Assembly (NCBI GenBank): GCA_017656305.1
Contig: JACDOG010000004.1
Coordinates: forward strand, 62,001-126,000
Reading direction: 5' to 3'
Source of the DNA: Thermoanaerobacteraceae bacterium
GTDB lineage: Bacteria > Bacillota > JADQBR01
Length of the DNA: 64,000 nt
Position 1 is the stretch's first letter; each line of letters opens with the position of its first letter. A model generated the notes under the pieces. That model saw only the letters and a list, made by a program, of their open reading frames with translations. It searched no databases and was not told the origin of the DNA. A program made the translations under genes and the position numbers. Shown here piece by piece: positions 45,223 to 54,020 of the stretch.

Positions 45223-46389
45223 CTACCTGTCACCACCTTGCACCACGGTTGATGAGCTTTCCTGCACGGCAATCGGTGTGCCGTGTTCCAGGCGGTGCTG
45301 TCCCTTGACAATCACCTTCTCGCCCACCGACAATCCTTCAAGAATGGCAGCCTGTTCCCCGGTAGTAATGCCGACCTTAACATCCTTTTCTATGGCCTTA
45401 CCGTCGCCTGCCACATAAACAACTTTCTTGCCACCGGCGTCTATCACCGCTTCCTGCGGGATAACTACGACATCCTTAACAGAAACAGTCCCCAGGGCTA
45501 CCTGGGCAAACATACCCGGTTTGATAATGTGCTCGGGGTTGTCAATGGTAACCTCCACCGGATACGCCTTGGTTCGCGGATCTGCTGCGGGGCTGACCAT
45601 AGTTACCTCCCCCTGGAAAACCGTCCGGTCGCCGGCGGCGGGTACGGTGACTTCAACCTTATCACCCAATTGTACACTGTTGATTTCACTTTCGGAAACA
45701 TTAACGGTCACTGTCACGGTATCCATGTTAACTACCGTAATCACAGGAGAGGAAGGCCCTGCCATATCCCCCGGGTCCACATATCGAAACGCCACAATGC
45801 CGGCAATAGGAGACTTGATGATTGCGTTTTCCAGCTGTGTTTCCGCCAGCTGCACACCTGCCTCCGCCTGTTCTTTCTGAGCCTCCGCCGCAGCGGTCTT
45901 GGCCAGCTCATACTGCATCCGCACCTGGTCAAGAGTCTGCTGGGAGATTGCTCCCTGCTTATAAAGTTCTTCCATGCGCGCCAGGTTCTTCTTTGCCTCG
46001 GCAAACCTGGCCTGCGCCTGTTCTGCTGCAGCCTTTGCCGCCTCTAACCCGGCCCGGGCCTGTTTTAGCTGCGCCCTGATTTCTTTGGTCTCCAGGCGAA
46101 CCAGCACCTGCCCTTTTTTCACTTTATCGCCCACGTCTACCAGAACGTCTTCCACCTTACCGCCCATTTTTGGAATTATGTTTATACTCTCCTGCGCTGC
46201 AATTTCACCGCTGAGGTTGGTGATTTTCTGTAGGTCACCCTTTTCTGCTATCACCACGGATACAGCCACCGGTTCCACCTCTGCCTGCCGGTTTTGTTCC
46301 GGTGGTGCACCGCAGCCGGCAATACCAAACATGATAAAAACAACCATTAAAACAACAAATCCTAGCCTACCTGCGTTCCTGTTTGCCAT
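45223..46389 (-). CDS. RND efflux periplasmic adaptor (membrane fusion protein)
   Basis: The 388-residue lipoprotein begins with a hydrophobic signal and a lipobox (IAGC, Cys at about 26). It has the adaptor layout: barrel-sandwich halves (GEIAAQESINIIPKMGGKVEDVLVDVGD and IIKSPIAGIVAF), an alpha-helical hairpin (about 105-175), a beta-barrel (VEVTVPAAGDRTVFQGEV) and a membrane-proximal domain. It is the first gene of the operon and bears the promoter with the palindromic operator. In a single-membrane cell it would sit on the outer face of the cytoplasmic membrane. Confidence 0.93.
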   Translation of the reverse strand: MANRNAGRLGFVVLMVVFIMFGIAGCGAPPEQNRQAEVEPVAVSVVIAEKGDLQKITNLSGEIAAQESINIIPKMGGKVEDVLVDVGDKVKKGQVLVRLETKEIRAQLKQARAGLEAAKAAAEQAQARFAEAKKNLARMEELYKQGAISQQTLDQVRMQYELAKTAAAEAQKEQAEAGVQLAETQLENAIIKSPIAGIVAFRYVDPGDMAGPSSPVITVVNMDTVTVTVNVSESEINSVQLGDKVEVTVPAAGDRTVFQGEVTMVSPAADPRTKAYPVEVTIDNPEHIIKPGMFAQVALGTVSVKDVVVIPQEAVIDAGGKKVVYVAGDGKAIEKDVKVGITTGEQAAILEGLSVGEKVIVKGQHRLEHGTPIAVQESSSTVVQGGDR

Positions 46390-46419
46390 CTTTTTCCCTC
46401 CGCATACAAAATACTAGAA

Positions 46420-46435
46420 CCGACCGGTCAGTCGG
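46420..46435. promoter_or_regulatory. Candidate TetR operator
   Basis: CCGACCGGTCAGTCGG is a near-palindrome (CCGAC..GTCGG) of the type seen in many TetR/AcrR operators. It sits just downstream of the -10 box of the efflux operon promoter, whose last gene encodes a TetR protein. Confidence 0.6.
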
Positions 46436-46443
46436 CAAGGTAT

Positions 46444-46473
46444 ATTATATTACCGCGCTCATTTAGGTGTCAA
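46444..46473 (-). promoter_or_regulatory. Sigma-A promoter of the efflux operon
   Basis: TTGACA (46473-46468) and TATAAT (46449-46444) are separated by 18 bases; the candidate operator lies about 8 bases after the -10. Confidence 0.75.
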
Positions 46474-46489
46474 CCGGACACCAGAGAAA

Positions 46490-46532
46490 AAAATGAAAAA
46501 AAAAAGAGGACACCTGCAGGGGCGACGTCCTC
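46490..46532 (-). terminator. Terminator of the second S41 protease gene
   Basis: GAGGAC and GTCCTC pair around a 15-base loop that itself can fold; a run of ten T follows on the minus strand. Confidence 0.75.
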
Positions 46533-46548
46533 CACAAATCTTATCAAC

Positions 46549-48090
46549 TTAATGTTGGGAATAGAAAATATTGACCTGCCTGGATTTTGCTATCCATTTT
46601 ACTTCTCCATCCAGAAGCTGGATAAAGAATCTCACCGGCACAAAACTGTGGCCCGCCCTAACCATCACTGGAGCAGCCAATTCCCGGGCGTTACCGTTTA
46701 GTTGTACCCGGCTGCTGCCGGGTGACAGGAATATCTTCTTTCCGGCACCGAATATTTCTATTGTATTACCGGCTTCCTGCCACTGCACCTGCAGTCCCAG
46801 GTTTTCACAGATAAACCGCAAGGGTACGTAAGCCCGGCCGCGGGCAATAAACGGCTCTACCTCCAGCGCCACTTCATTTCCCTGCACAAAGCCGGTATCT
46901 TTGCCAATAAACAGCTGGACCGTAGGAACGGCGGGCTTCATCTTTGCCTGCTCTATGGCCACTTCCAAAACTTCCCTGGCCTTTGCCAGCTGCTGTTCCG
47001 TGCCTTCCACATAGAAAGTCGGCTTAAGCCCTACTTCGTTGATATTGGTTTTGTTGGGAGTCAGGTAATGGGCGGTGGTAACCTTAAGCTTCCCACCGTT
47101 GCTCAGCCCAACTATGCGCTGTACTGAGGCTTTACCAAACGTCTCGGTCCCCACCAGTATGCCGTGCCCGGTCTCACGGATGGCTGCAGCCAGTATCTCA
47201 GCAGCACTGGCACTGCCTTTATTAACCAGGACGACCAGCGGCTTGTCGATGCCTTCCGTACTGGTGGTATAGGTCTTGACTATTTGAGAACGCCTTACCA
47301 CATGAACGATGGGCCCCTTATCCACCAGCACGTCAGCCAGTTCCAGCGCACTGGTAAGATATCCGCCCCCGTTGTTGCGCAGGTCGATTATATAGCCCAA
47401 AGCCCCGGCTTCGTCCAGCCGTGCCAGCTCGGCCTTTAATTCGTCGACAGCGTTTTCACCAAAGGAATGAATGCGAATATACCCTATACCATCTTCAAGC
47501 ATCCTGCCCGTTACACTGTGGACGCGCACCTCATCACGGGTCAGGTTGAAAAGCAGTTCCTTGTCACCGCGCAGCACGGTCAATTCTACTTCCGTGCCGG
47601 GTTCCCCCTTAATCATGCTCACAACCTGCTCCAGCGGAGTGTCCACCACATCCACGCCGTCCACCTTGATGATCCTGTCTCCCGGCTGCAGTCCCGCCCT
47701 GTCGGCAGGCGAACCTTCAATAGGAGCAGTAACCGTTACATAGCCTTCCACCTGCTGTATGTAGATGCCGACACCGCCGAAGCTGCCGCCCAACCTGGTG
47801 GAAAGGTCTTCAAATGCTGTCGGCGTCAGGTAACTGCTATACTTGTCACCTAGGGACTCGAAAATACTTTCCACACTGGAGTCATCAATTTTCTCCCAGT
47901 CTATGGGTCTTACGTACAGAAGATCTAACCAGAATTTGACCTCTTCAATATTGGGCTCCTGGGATTTTTGCCCGGCATCTGCCGCACTGGCCGCGGCGGC
48001 AGGCATGGCTCCCACAATTAACAAAAGAGCCAGCACAATTCCCACAATTTTTTGATACCGTAGCAACTGCCGCATTTTCTGCATAGCCAT
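46549..48090 (-). CDS. S41 protease with C-terminal copper-amine-oxidase-like domain
   Basis: The 513-residue secreted protease has a signal peptide (1-35), a PDZ domain (about 95-185, GGVGIYIQQVEGYVTVTAPI), an S41 catalytic domain (serine in VNKGSASAAEIL, lysine in GTETFGKASVQ) and a C-terminal region of two copper-amine-oxidase-N-like repeats (residues about 390-510; GRAYVPLRFICENLGLQV, VRAGHSFVPVRFFIQLL). The latter fold is common in secreted clostridial proteins and is thought to bind the envelope. It is distinct from the S41 protease at 525, which lacks this extension. Confidence 0.92.
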   Translation of the reverse strand: MAMQKMRQLLRYQKIVGIVLALLLIVGAMPAAAASAADAGQKSQEPNIEEVKFWLDLLYVRPIDWEKIDDSSVESIFESLGDKYSSYLTPTAFEDLSTRLGGSFGGVGIYIQQVEGYVTVTAPIEGSPADRAGLQPGDRIIKVDGVDVVDTPLEQVVSMIKGEPGTEVELTVLRGDKELLFNLTRDEVRVHSVTGRMLEDGIGYIRIHSFGENAVDELKAELARLDEAGALGYIIDLRNNGGGYLTSALELADVLVDKGPIVHVVRRSQIVKTYTTSTEGIDKPLVVLVNKGSASAAEILAAAIRETGHGILVGTETFGKASVQRIVGLSNGGKLKVTTAHYLTPNKTNINEVGLKPTFYVEGTEQQLAKAREVLEVAIEQAKMKPAVPTVQLFIGKDTGFVQGNEVALEVEPFIARGRAYVPLRFICENLGLQVQWQEAGNTIEIFGAGKKIFLSPGSSRVQLNGNARELAAPVMVRAGHSFVPVRFFIQLLDGEVKWIAKSRQVNIFYSQH

Positions 48091-48157
48091 TCCTCCTTCT
48101 CATCTTACTTCAACAAAACCGGCACCATTCCCTGCATTTTTTCACAGGCTTTACCAC

Positions 48158-48200
48158 ACAAAAAATACCAGGCGGCCAATAACAAATGCCCCTGGTATTT
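48158..48200 (-). terminator. Terminator after yjbQ
   Basis: AAATACCAGG and CCTGGTATTT (10-bp perfect stem) enclose 18 bases; TTTTTTGTG follows on the minus strand. Confidence 0.65.
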
Positions 48201-48232
48201 AGACAGGTGACAACCCTGCAAAATAACTGTTG

Positions 48233-48649
48233 TTATTCCCCGATTACCTTTACAAGCACTCGCTTATCTCTTTTACCGTCAAATTCACCGTAAAATATCT
48301 GCTCCCACGGGCCAAAGTCCAATTTGCCCTCCGTCACGGCCACAACCACTTCCCGTCCCATAATCTGCCGCTTTAAATGGGCGTCGGCATTGTCCTCAAA
48401 GGTGTTGTGCGCATACTGAGAAACTGGCTCATGGGGCGCCAGTTCTTCCAGCCACCTCTTGAAGTCCTTATGTAAGCCGCTCTCGTCGTCATTGATAAAG
48501 ACACTGGCAGTGATATGCATGGCATTAACCAGGCACAGTCCTTCCTTGATACCGCTTTTGTCGATAATCTCCTGTACCTTATCCGTAATGTTGATAAATT
48601 CAACTCTGTGCTTGGTATTAAACCACAGGTACTCTCGATAAGATTTCAT
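48233..48649 (-). CDS. YjbQ family protein (UPF0047)
   Basis: The ATG ([12 protein letters not shown]) gives 138 residues, the usual size. Conserved parts are [19 protein letters not shown], the [20 protein letters not shown] segment and [13 protein letters not shown] with the C-terminal [10 protein letters not shown]. Family members show weak thiamine-phosphate synthase activity in vitro and can rescue a thiE mutant, but their true role is unclear. It stands as a single-gene unit between two terminators. Confidence 0.88.
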   Translation of the reverse strand: MKSYREYLWFNTKHRVEFINITDKVQEIIDKSGIKEGLCLVNAMHITASVFINDDESGLHKDFKRWLEELAPHEPVSQYAHNTFEDNADAHLKRQIMGREVVVAVTEGKLDFGPWEQIFYGEFDGKRDKRVLVKVIGE

Positions 48650-48751
48650 GGTATCCTCCTTTGCCGGGTTTTTGTTTTTTCTTCGGTGCAAAACGGCTGG
48701 TTCCTGCCCTTTAGCCTTTGTTTTTGACTGTGAAATTTTACCGGGATACGC

Positions 48752-48781
48752 AAAAATTCCGGCCTACTAGAGGCCGGAATT
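48752..48781 (-). terminator. Terminator of the acidic copper-amine-oxidase-fold gene
   Basis: An 11-bp perfect stem AATTCCGGCCT/AGGCCGGAATT is followed by a T-run on the minus strand. Confidence 0.8.
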
Positions 48782-48786
48782 CAAGG

Positions 48787-49845
48787 TTACTGTTGGGTTG
48801 TCACCTCTTCATCAGAAATTGTCTGTTGTGCTGTATTTTCTTCAGGATTTGACTGATTTTCTTCTACATTTATTTGTCCGGTATTCTCATCTGTTTCACC
48901 TGTGGCTACACCCCCGGTTTCTGCCGCAGTTTCTTCTCCTTCTTCTTCAGCCAACTCATCAGCCCCGATATTCACGTCACCTGTTTCCGGGTCATAGCTG
49001 ACCTTTTCACCCAGTTCCTCAGCAATGTACCGCAGCGGTACAAAAGTTCTGTTGTTGATTAACTGTGCCGGAACATCGAAAGTTTTAACCTCACCGTTTA
49101 CGGTGTACTCCATGCTGCCCAGGTTAATAACTATGGTGATATCGTCCCGTGTAATGGTAATCGTACTCGTTTCCGGGTCCCAACCGACTTTTGCTCCCAG
49201 AGTCTCGGTCACTGCGCGCACCGGAATCAGCGTACGCCCCGCTTTGATTACCGGAAAAGCATCCCGAAAAGCTATTTCCCTGCCGCGGGCCCGCAGCCTG
49301 CCCTGCATCAGTTTAATCCTTTCCTCAAACTTCCGGTTTATTTCCTCCAGCCGAGCTTCAAATTTTTTCTTCAAAAGCTCTACATTCACATTGCCGTTTT
49401 CCTCAAGCCGCTCCAGGTTTTTCTCCATTTTCCTCATCAGGGTCTTCTGCTCTTTTTCAAGCTTTTGCTGAAACTTTTCAAGGAGTTTTTCCGTCTTTTT
49501 CCATTCTTTTTTCAGCCCGTCAAAATCTTCCGCATCGGCTTCTTCTATAGCATCTTCATCATCTTCGTCCATCTCCTGTTCTTCATCTTCTACTGCTTCC
49601 TCTTCCTCATCTTCGTCCATCTCCTGCTCATCCTCAACATCAGCATCCTCCTGGTCGTCTTCCGCATCTGCATCGCTAACACTTTCATCCTGGGCAGCTT
49701 CGCCATCAGTATTCATAGTTTCCGTCATGCTTATGGTATCACCGGTACTTTTGCCCCATGCCTTGCCATTGGCAGCAAGAGCTCCCCCGGTTCCCAAAGT
49801 CAGAACCAGCAGCAGTACCGTTAGTGTGGCAAGTAACTTCTTCAT
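48787..49845 (-). CDS. Secreted acidic coiled-coil protein with copper-amine-oxidase-like domain
   Basis: The ATG (MKKLLATLTVLLLV) follows GGGAGGGGAC. The 352-residue protein has a signal peptide (ending ALA, about 24), a region of about 75 residues made almost entirely of Asp and Glu (residues 40-115, with a repeated EQEMDED unit), a highly charged Lys/Glu coiled coil (115-200), and a copper-amine-oxidase-N-like domain (about 205-295; RTLIPVRAVTETLGAKVGWD, RTFVPLRYIAEELG). The tail is Glu/Asn/Thr-rich. Polyacidic secreted proteins often bind calcium or other cations; that is an inference here. Confidence 0.85.
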   Translation of the reverse strand: MKKLLATLTVLLLVLTLGTGGALAANGKAWGKSTGDTISMTETMNTDGEAAQDESVSDADAEDDQEDADVEDEQEMDEDEEEEAVEDEEQEMDEDDEDAIEEADAEDFDGLKKEWKKTEKLLEKFQQKLEKEQKTLMRKMEKNLERLEENGNVNVELLKKKFEARLEEINRKFEERIKLMQGRLRARGREIAFRDAFPVIKAGRTLIPVRAVTETLGAKVGWDPETSTITITRDDITIVINLGSMEYTVNGEVKTFDVPAQLINNRTFVPLRYIAEELGEKVSYDPETGDVNIGADELAEEEGEETAAETGGVATGETDENTGQINVEENQSNPEENTAQQTISDEEVTTQQ

Positions 49846-49961
49846 AAACTGTCCCCTCCCTGTGTTGGTTTTGTGTAAAAATATCCTACCACCTGAGCTT
49901 GAAAATTTACAGGGCACTCTCTTCCTATTTTGTCTAGGACCATAGTCCTACTTGTTGCTGT

Positions 49962-49993
49962 AAGAAAAGAGAGGACCTGCCATGTCCCCTCTT
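49962..49993 (-). terminator. Terminator of an unexplained minus-strand unit
   Basis: AAGAGGGGAC and GTCCTCTCTT pair over 10 bp with one wobble, followed by TTCTTAC. It lies just past the stop of the 50007 reading frame and so marks the end of some transcript there. Confidence 0.6.
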
Positions 49994-50006
49994 AGAAATT
50001 TATCTC

Positions 50007-50195
50007 CTATACATTCACCTGTACCTCCGGCTGTTCAGTGCATGTCTTTCTTAAAGCACCCCAAAACTTGTTACCTACCACGCTACGTAAAAAAATAATC
50101 TCGTCGCCGGTGTAAACGTCAGGCTCTTGACCGTATTTCTGAAAAATTCCCCATCCGGGGTAATGATTTAGCAGGCAAAACCCTGAAAAGGCCAT
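50007..50195 (-). CDS. Possible small protein of unknown function
   Basis: The frame gives 62 residues from the ATG (MAFSGFCLLNHYPGWGIFQK), and it stays open upstream for about 35 more codons toward the terminator at 50286-50319 without an obvious ribosome site. A terminator follows at 49962-49993. The plus strand of the same stretch can form stems (e.g. TTGCCGTAGAGCTAACGGCAA near 50234), so the unit could be a non-coding RNA on either strand instead. No family is recognised. The 480-bp gap around it (49846-50327) contains nothing else I can name. Confidence 0.3.
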   Translation of the reverse strand: MAFSGFCLLNHYPGWGIFQKYGQEPDVYTGDEIIFLRSVVGNKFWGALRKTCTEQPEVQVNV

Positions 50196-50285
50196 GGCGG
50201 GATAGATGGGAGGAAACCAATTCGCATACGCTATTGCCGTAGAGCTAACGGCAACTCTATAAGCAAAACGCCTACCGGGTGCATT

Positions 50286-50319
50286 AAAAAGGCCTAGCCA
50301 ATAGGCTAGGCCTTTTTTT
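50286..50319. terminator. Bidirectional terminator after the S-layer gene
   Basis: The perfect 9-bp stem GGCCTAGCC/GGCTAGGCC with loop AATA is flanked by A5 on one side and T7 on the other, so it can end transcripts on both strands. Confidence 0.85.
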
Positions 50320-50327
50320 AATCTACC

Positions 50328-52745
50328 TTATTCAGTGATAACAATAACTTCGGCAACATTGTTAGCATCAGCCTTAATTGTTACTGTTTGACCGTCTTTA
50401 ATATCAGCAAAGTCTGCTGCTACAGGAGCGTCACCACTATTGTCTACGAATATAGTATCAGCAGTTACTAAATAATCAGTACCACCAACAGTTACCAAGT
50501 TCAAACTGGAGTTAACGTCTTCAACAGTACCACTAACTACTAACTGCTTAGTAGCTTCACTAATGTCGCCATCGCTTAATTTATAAGTGATTATGTCATT
50601 TTCCGTCAAGGTACCAGCAACATAGCTTTCGTATACATAGTCAACTACTGCACCATTTTCAAATACGGAGATAACCGGATTATCATCAGCATTGTAGTAG
50701 CTTTCAATAAATACTGCATAGTCTGCGGTAGAAGTGGAAACAACATCGGAAGGAATTACAATGTACTCAACTTTCTTGCTGCTATCGCTTGCATAGATAT
50801 CAGCACTACTAATAGTACCAGCTGCATTCTTAATGTCGTCCCAAGTTATTATCTTAAGATCGTCATAGCTGCTATCAGCAGAGTCAGATACGATAACCAC
50901 TGTACTGTCAGTTACATAGTACTTAGTACCGCCAACATCTACTCTGTCATACTTTTCAACATCGCCATTGTCATCTGGATCAATACTTATAGTACCTTTT
51001 TCAGACTTAACTGTCATGGATTTAATCTTTCCATTTTCGTCAAGGTCAAATCCAACCAGTTCACCAACGATTGTTCCAGGATGAGTGGAAACTTCAACAC
51101 CATCAATCTTGGTAGTATCTTTGGCAAATTCATAAACTGCTTCTACGCCTTCAAGTGTAAACAACTTCACTTTGTAAGTAGCATTACCAAAGGCATCTGT
51201 TTCAGACACAATATTAGTTATCGCTAATGCAGTTGTCGCGTTGTTAGGCGCAATATCTGCAGCTAATGCATATACCTTACCTTGAGCATCCAGATAAGCA
51301 GTTACATCTTCTCCTAAGAAGTCACGTGCACCATTGGCAGGACTATAATTGAACTTGTCACCATCATCATCAGAATATGCATTTAAGTTAGCGGTGTACT
51401 TCACACCATCTACATATACTTTGCTTAAATCAGAAGATACTTTAGTTACCTGACCATTTACAGTGTCACGAACTACGTAAAGGATGTAGTCATTTCCACT
51501 ATTCAACTCATATACCAAGTCAAATTCAGCAATGTCAGCAAAGCTGTCTACAGCACCTTTAACTACTACACTGTAATCTTCATCGCTCAAATCAGTAGTT
51601 AAACCACCAAAACCATCTTTGTAGGTGATTTCCATATCTTCAGCGTCTACTTCTTTAACAATGCCTGCTGCTATGTTTGCCCAGTCGTTGATGCAAATAG
51701 CCTCTACATTGTCATCTTCATCCAGAATAACTTTTACGTCAGCACCAGCGTAATTGCCAGCTAAAGCACTGAGATCTGCTTTTGCAAAGTCAACAATAAC
51801 TAGAGCATCACTGTTGATATCATAAGTCTTATCGGCGTCTTTAAGAGTAACTTGATATACACTTCCGGAAACGGAAATGTTCTCTTTGATAGTATCTGTT
51901 ATAACATCATCAGCATTGGTGCTCTTAACTGCAAATAAATCGCCATCGTCGTTAGCAAAGAAAGTAACTTCCAAACCAACTAAGCTGTCTACATCAAGGT
52001 CTCCAACAAATTCATATTTGCTGTTGTCCACCTTAACTTCGTCGTCATCCAAGCTGCTTCCCAGCAAACCAGGTGCATCGGTTACATATCCTTTAACTTC
52101 TTCCACACTTAACTTATCAACCATTAAGGAAACTTCTTCGCTACCGCTTACTTTCTTTTCAAATTCATCGGTATCTTTGTTATAACTTACAACAGTCTCA
52201 GATAAAGTAGCATCAGCCATGATGAATACATCGCCGCGAACTGCCGGAGCGTTAGCTACGAAGGAAGCATCCTTAGTGATGCCCAACTCGGCAGCCTTAA
52301 CGATGTAGTCTACCGGCCAGTTGCCAGGCAGGTTGTCATTGTAACCTAACACACGAAGCAGTATAGTTACAACCTCTGCACCGGTGATTTCATCGCTGGG
52401 GCGGAACTTGCCGTTGCCATCACCTTTAATTAACCCCTGAGCAGCTGCAACGTTAATCCAGCCGGTATACCAGGCGTTGGCTTTAACGTCGGTAAACTGA
52501 GGCTGAGCACCAGCCAATACAGCTGCTGCATCTTCCATACCGGCTAACATAACTGCAACCTTAGCGAATTCAGCACGAGTAATTGTGTCGTCCAAACGAA
52601 GTCCGCCTTCGTCGCCTTCTACAATGCCTAATGCGCCCAGGCGAGCTGCAGCACTTTCTTTATCAGCTGCGCTTGCAACACCAGCTAAGCTGAAGAGGAA
52701 TACTGCTACGGTTAAGAGCGCAATCAGCTTAGAAAATTTCTTCAT
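50328..52745 (-). CDS. Major S-layer-type protein with SLH domains
   Basis: The 805-residue protein has a clean signal peptide (MKKFSKLIALLTVAVFLFSL, ending VASA), SLH repeats over about residues 30-190 (TITRAEFAKVAVMLAG; KFRPSDEITGAEVVTILLRV) and a long acidic beta-rich region rich in Asp, Ser, Thr and Val with no cysteine-rich motifs. Length, acidity and the strong promoter with a roughly 370-nt structured leader suggest the main S-layer subunit. Its codon use is more A/T-ended than that of its neighbours, as often seen in very highly expressed genes. It is followed by a strong bidirectional terminator. Confidence 0.9.
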   Translation of the reverse strand: MKKFSKLIALLTVAVFLFSLAGVASAADKESAAARLGALGIVEGDEGGLRLDDTITRAEFAKVAVMLAGMEDAAAVLAGAQPQFTDVKANAWYTGWINVAAAQGLIKGDGNGKFRPSDEITGAEVVTILLRVLGYNDNLPGNWPVDYIVKAAELGITKDASFVANAPAVRGDVFIMADATLSETVVSYNKDTDEFEKKVSGSEEVSLMVDKLSVEEVKGYVTDAPGLLGSSLDDDEVKVDNSKYEFVGDLDVDSLVGLEVTFFANDDGDLFAVKSTNADDVITDTIKENISVSGSVYQVTLKDADKTYDINSDALVIVDFAKADLSALAGNYAGADVKVILDEDDNVEAICINDWANIAAGIVKEVDAEDMEITYKDGFGGLTTDLSDEDYSVVVKGAVDSFADIAEFDLVYELNSGNDYILYVVRDTVNGQVTKVSSDLSKVYVDGVKYTANLNAYSDDDGDKFNYSPANGARDFLGEDVTAYLDAQGKVYALAADIAPNNATTALAITNIVSETDAFGNATYKVKLFTLEGVEAVYEFAKDTTKIDGVEVSTHPGTIVGELVGFDLDENGKIKSMTVKSEKGTISIDPDDNGDVEKYDRVDVGGTKYYVTDSTVVIVSDSADSSYDDLKIITWDDIKNAAGTISSADIYASDSSKKVEYIVIPSDVVSTSTADYAVFIESYYNADDNPVISVFENGAVVDYVYESYVAGTLTENDIITYKLSDGDISEATKQLVVSGTVEDVNSSLNLVTVGGTDYLVTADTIFVDNSGDAPVAADFADIKDGQTVTIKADANNVAEVIVITE

Positions 52746-53114
52746 TCTTCAAAAATCCCCCTTTTTGTTTTTTGTTTCTCCTCTTTTGATTGGTGCTTCT
52801 AGATGGCTAGAAGCAGTTGGCTGCCTTTAGAGCAGCTTTAGGACCGTCTTCTTCTCTGGCGATCCCCCCTTTCGGGTATTTTTTATGCAATTAACCTAAA
52901 GACCCTAAAGGTTTGAAACCTTTAGCATATTTTAAGGCACTTTGTGAAAGTGCGCTTAAAAGCAGGCGTAGAGACAGAATAACTCCGATACCATTATGTA
53001 TTCGACATATCCTGTTGTTTTTTCCTGCTTCTGGTTAATCATAAATTTTGACTGTATCCAGCCGATTAGCCGGAAAAACTGATAGATAGTGCCATTTTAA
53101 CTATCCACTTTTTC
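52746..53114 (-). promoter_or_regulatory. Long structured 5' leader of the S-layer gene
   Basis: Between the promoter and the ATG are about 370 bases with several strong stems on the minus strand: CTAAAGGTTT/AAACCTTTAG, GCTTCTAG/CTAGAAGC (loop CCAT), GCTGC/GCAGC and GCACTTT/AAAGTGC. The ribosome site is AAAAGGGGGA. Long stable leaders are known for S-layer mRNAs. No known riboswitch class was recognised. Confidence 0.65.
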
Positions 53115-53142
53115 ATTATAACACAGGACCCGGACAAGTCAA
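53115..53142 (-). promoter_or_regulatory. Sigma-A promoter of the S-layer gene
   Basis: TTGACT (53142-53137) and TATAAT (53120-53115) are separated by 16 bases, close to consensus. Confidence 0.75.
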
Positions 53143-53212
53143 TTACCCAATTTGCAGAATCACCAGGGACAATATATGCATTTGCCTTGTGGTATATTCG
53201 CAATTTCGCTTA

Positions 53213-53947
53213 TTACTTGTCCCTGCCTCCAAGTTTGGTCTTCAGCACCAGCCAGGCAAATTTGGGCAGTGCCAGCATGCGCTTGTAACGCCAGGGCTCC
53301 CGGATTAGGCGGTACAGCCATTCCAGGTGAGCCTGCTGCATCCACCTGGGTGCTCTTTTGGCCCTGCCTGCCAGTACGTCCAGGGTGCCGCCCACGCCCA
53401 TGAGTACGGGCACTCCCAATATTTCCTTGTTGTCCCTGATCCAGAACTCCTGTTTTGGAGCCCCCAGGGCCACAAACAATATGTCCGGGTTTATTTCCCT
53501 TATTTCACGGCGAAACTCGTCCTCTTCCTTAGACGAAAGATAACCGTGATAGGTTCCCACAATTTTTAATTTGGGATATTTTTTTTGCAGGTTGTTGGCT
53601 GCTTCCCGGGCGACACCAGGCCTGCCGCCATAAAGGGCTATACGCCAGCCCTTCTTGTGGGCTTCCTTTACCAGCTCCAGAGTCAGGTCAATGCCTGTCA
53701 CCCTCTCGGGCACGGGTATACCCAGAATTCTGGAAGCCCAGACGATACCTGCCCCGTCCGGGGTGACCAGCTGTGCCTGGTTGATGGTGTCCATCAATTC
53801 CCGGTCAAATTGTGCCCTGTAGAGTATTTCGGCGTTAAGTGTGATGATGTGGTTTATTGTCCTTTTCGTAATATAACTACTAATTTCACTCACGGTTTCT
53901 TGCATTTTTTTTGAGGAAATTTTTGCCCCTAACAGGGTTATATCCAT
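53213..53947 (-). CDS. WecG/TagA/CpsF family glycosyltransferase
   Basis: The ATG (MDITLLGAKISSKK) follows GGAGGG and gives 244 residues, the usual size. Family features are ITLNAEILYRAQ, VTPDGAGIVWASRILG (the catalytic aspartate region), GWRIALYGGRPGVAREAA and LFVALGAPKQEFW. TagA-type enzymes add ManNAc to the GlcNAc-lipid made by TagO. With the TagO-like gene at 23994 it would form the linkage unit of the secondary wall polymer. It is followed by the promoter of the S-layer gene and preceded by an LCP gene. Confidence 0.93.
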   Translation of the reverse strand: MDITLLGAKISSKKMQETVSEISSYITKRTINHIITLNAEILYRAQFDRELMDTINQAQLVTPDGAGIVWASRILGIPVPERVTGIDLTLELVKEAHKKGWRIALYGGRPGVAREAANNLQKKYPKLKIVGTYHGYLSSKEEDEFRREIREINPDILFVALGAPKQEFWIRDNKEILGVPVLMGVGGTLDVLAGRAKRAPRWMQQAHLEWLYRLIREPWRYKRMLALPKFAWLVLKTKLGGRDK

Positions 53948-54020
53948 CAGCCAGTTCCCTCCATTCCCATAACCGCGGGGGATAAGCCCACTGCAATGCT
54001 CTGAAAATTTTTTTGCGGCA

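Noticed and set aside
50130-50285. Plus-strand segment compared with the cyclic di-GMP-I riboswitch
   Set aside because: Short GCAAAA-type matches occur, but the conserved tetraloop-receptor pairing and core order of the riboswitch are absent.
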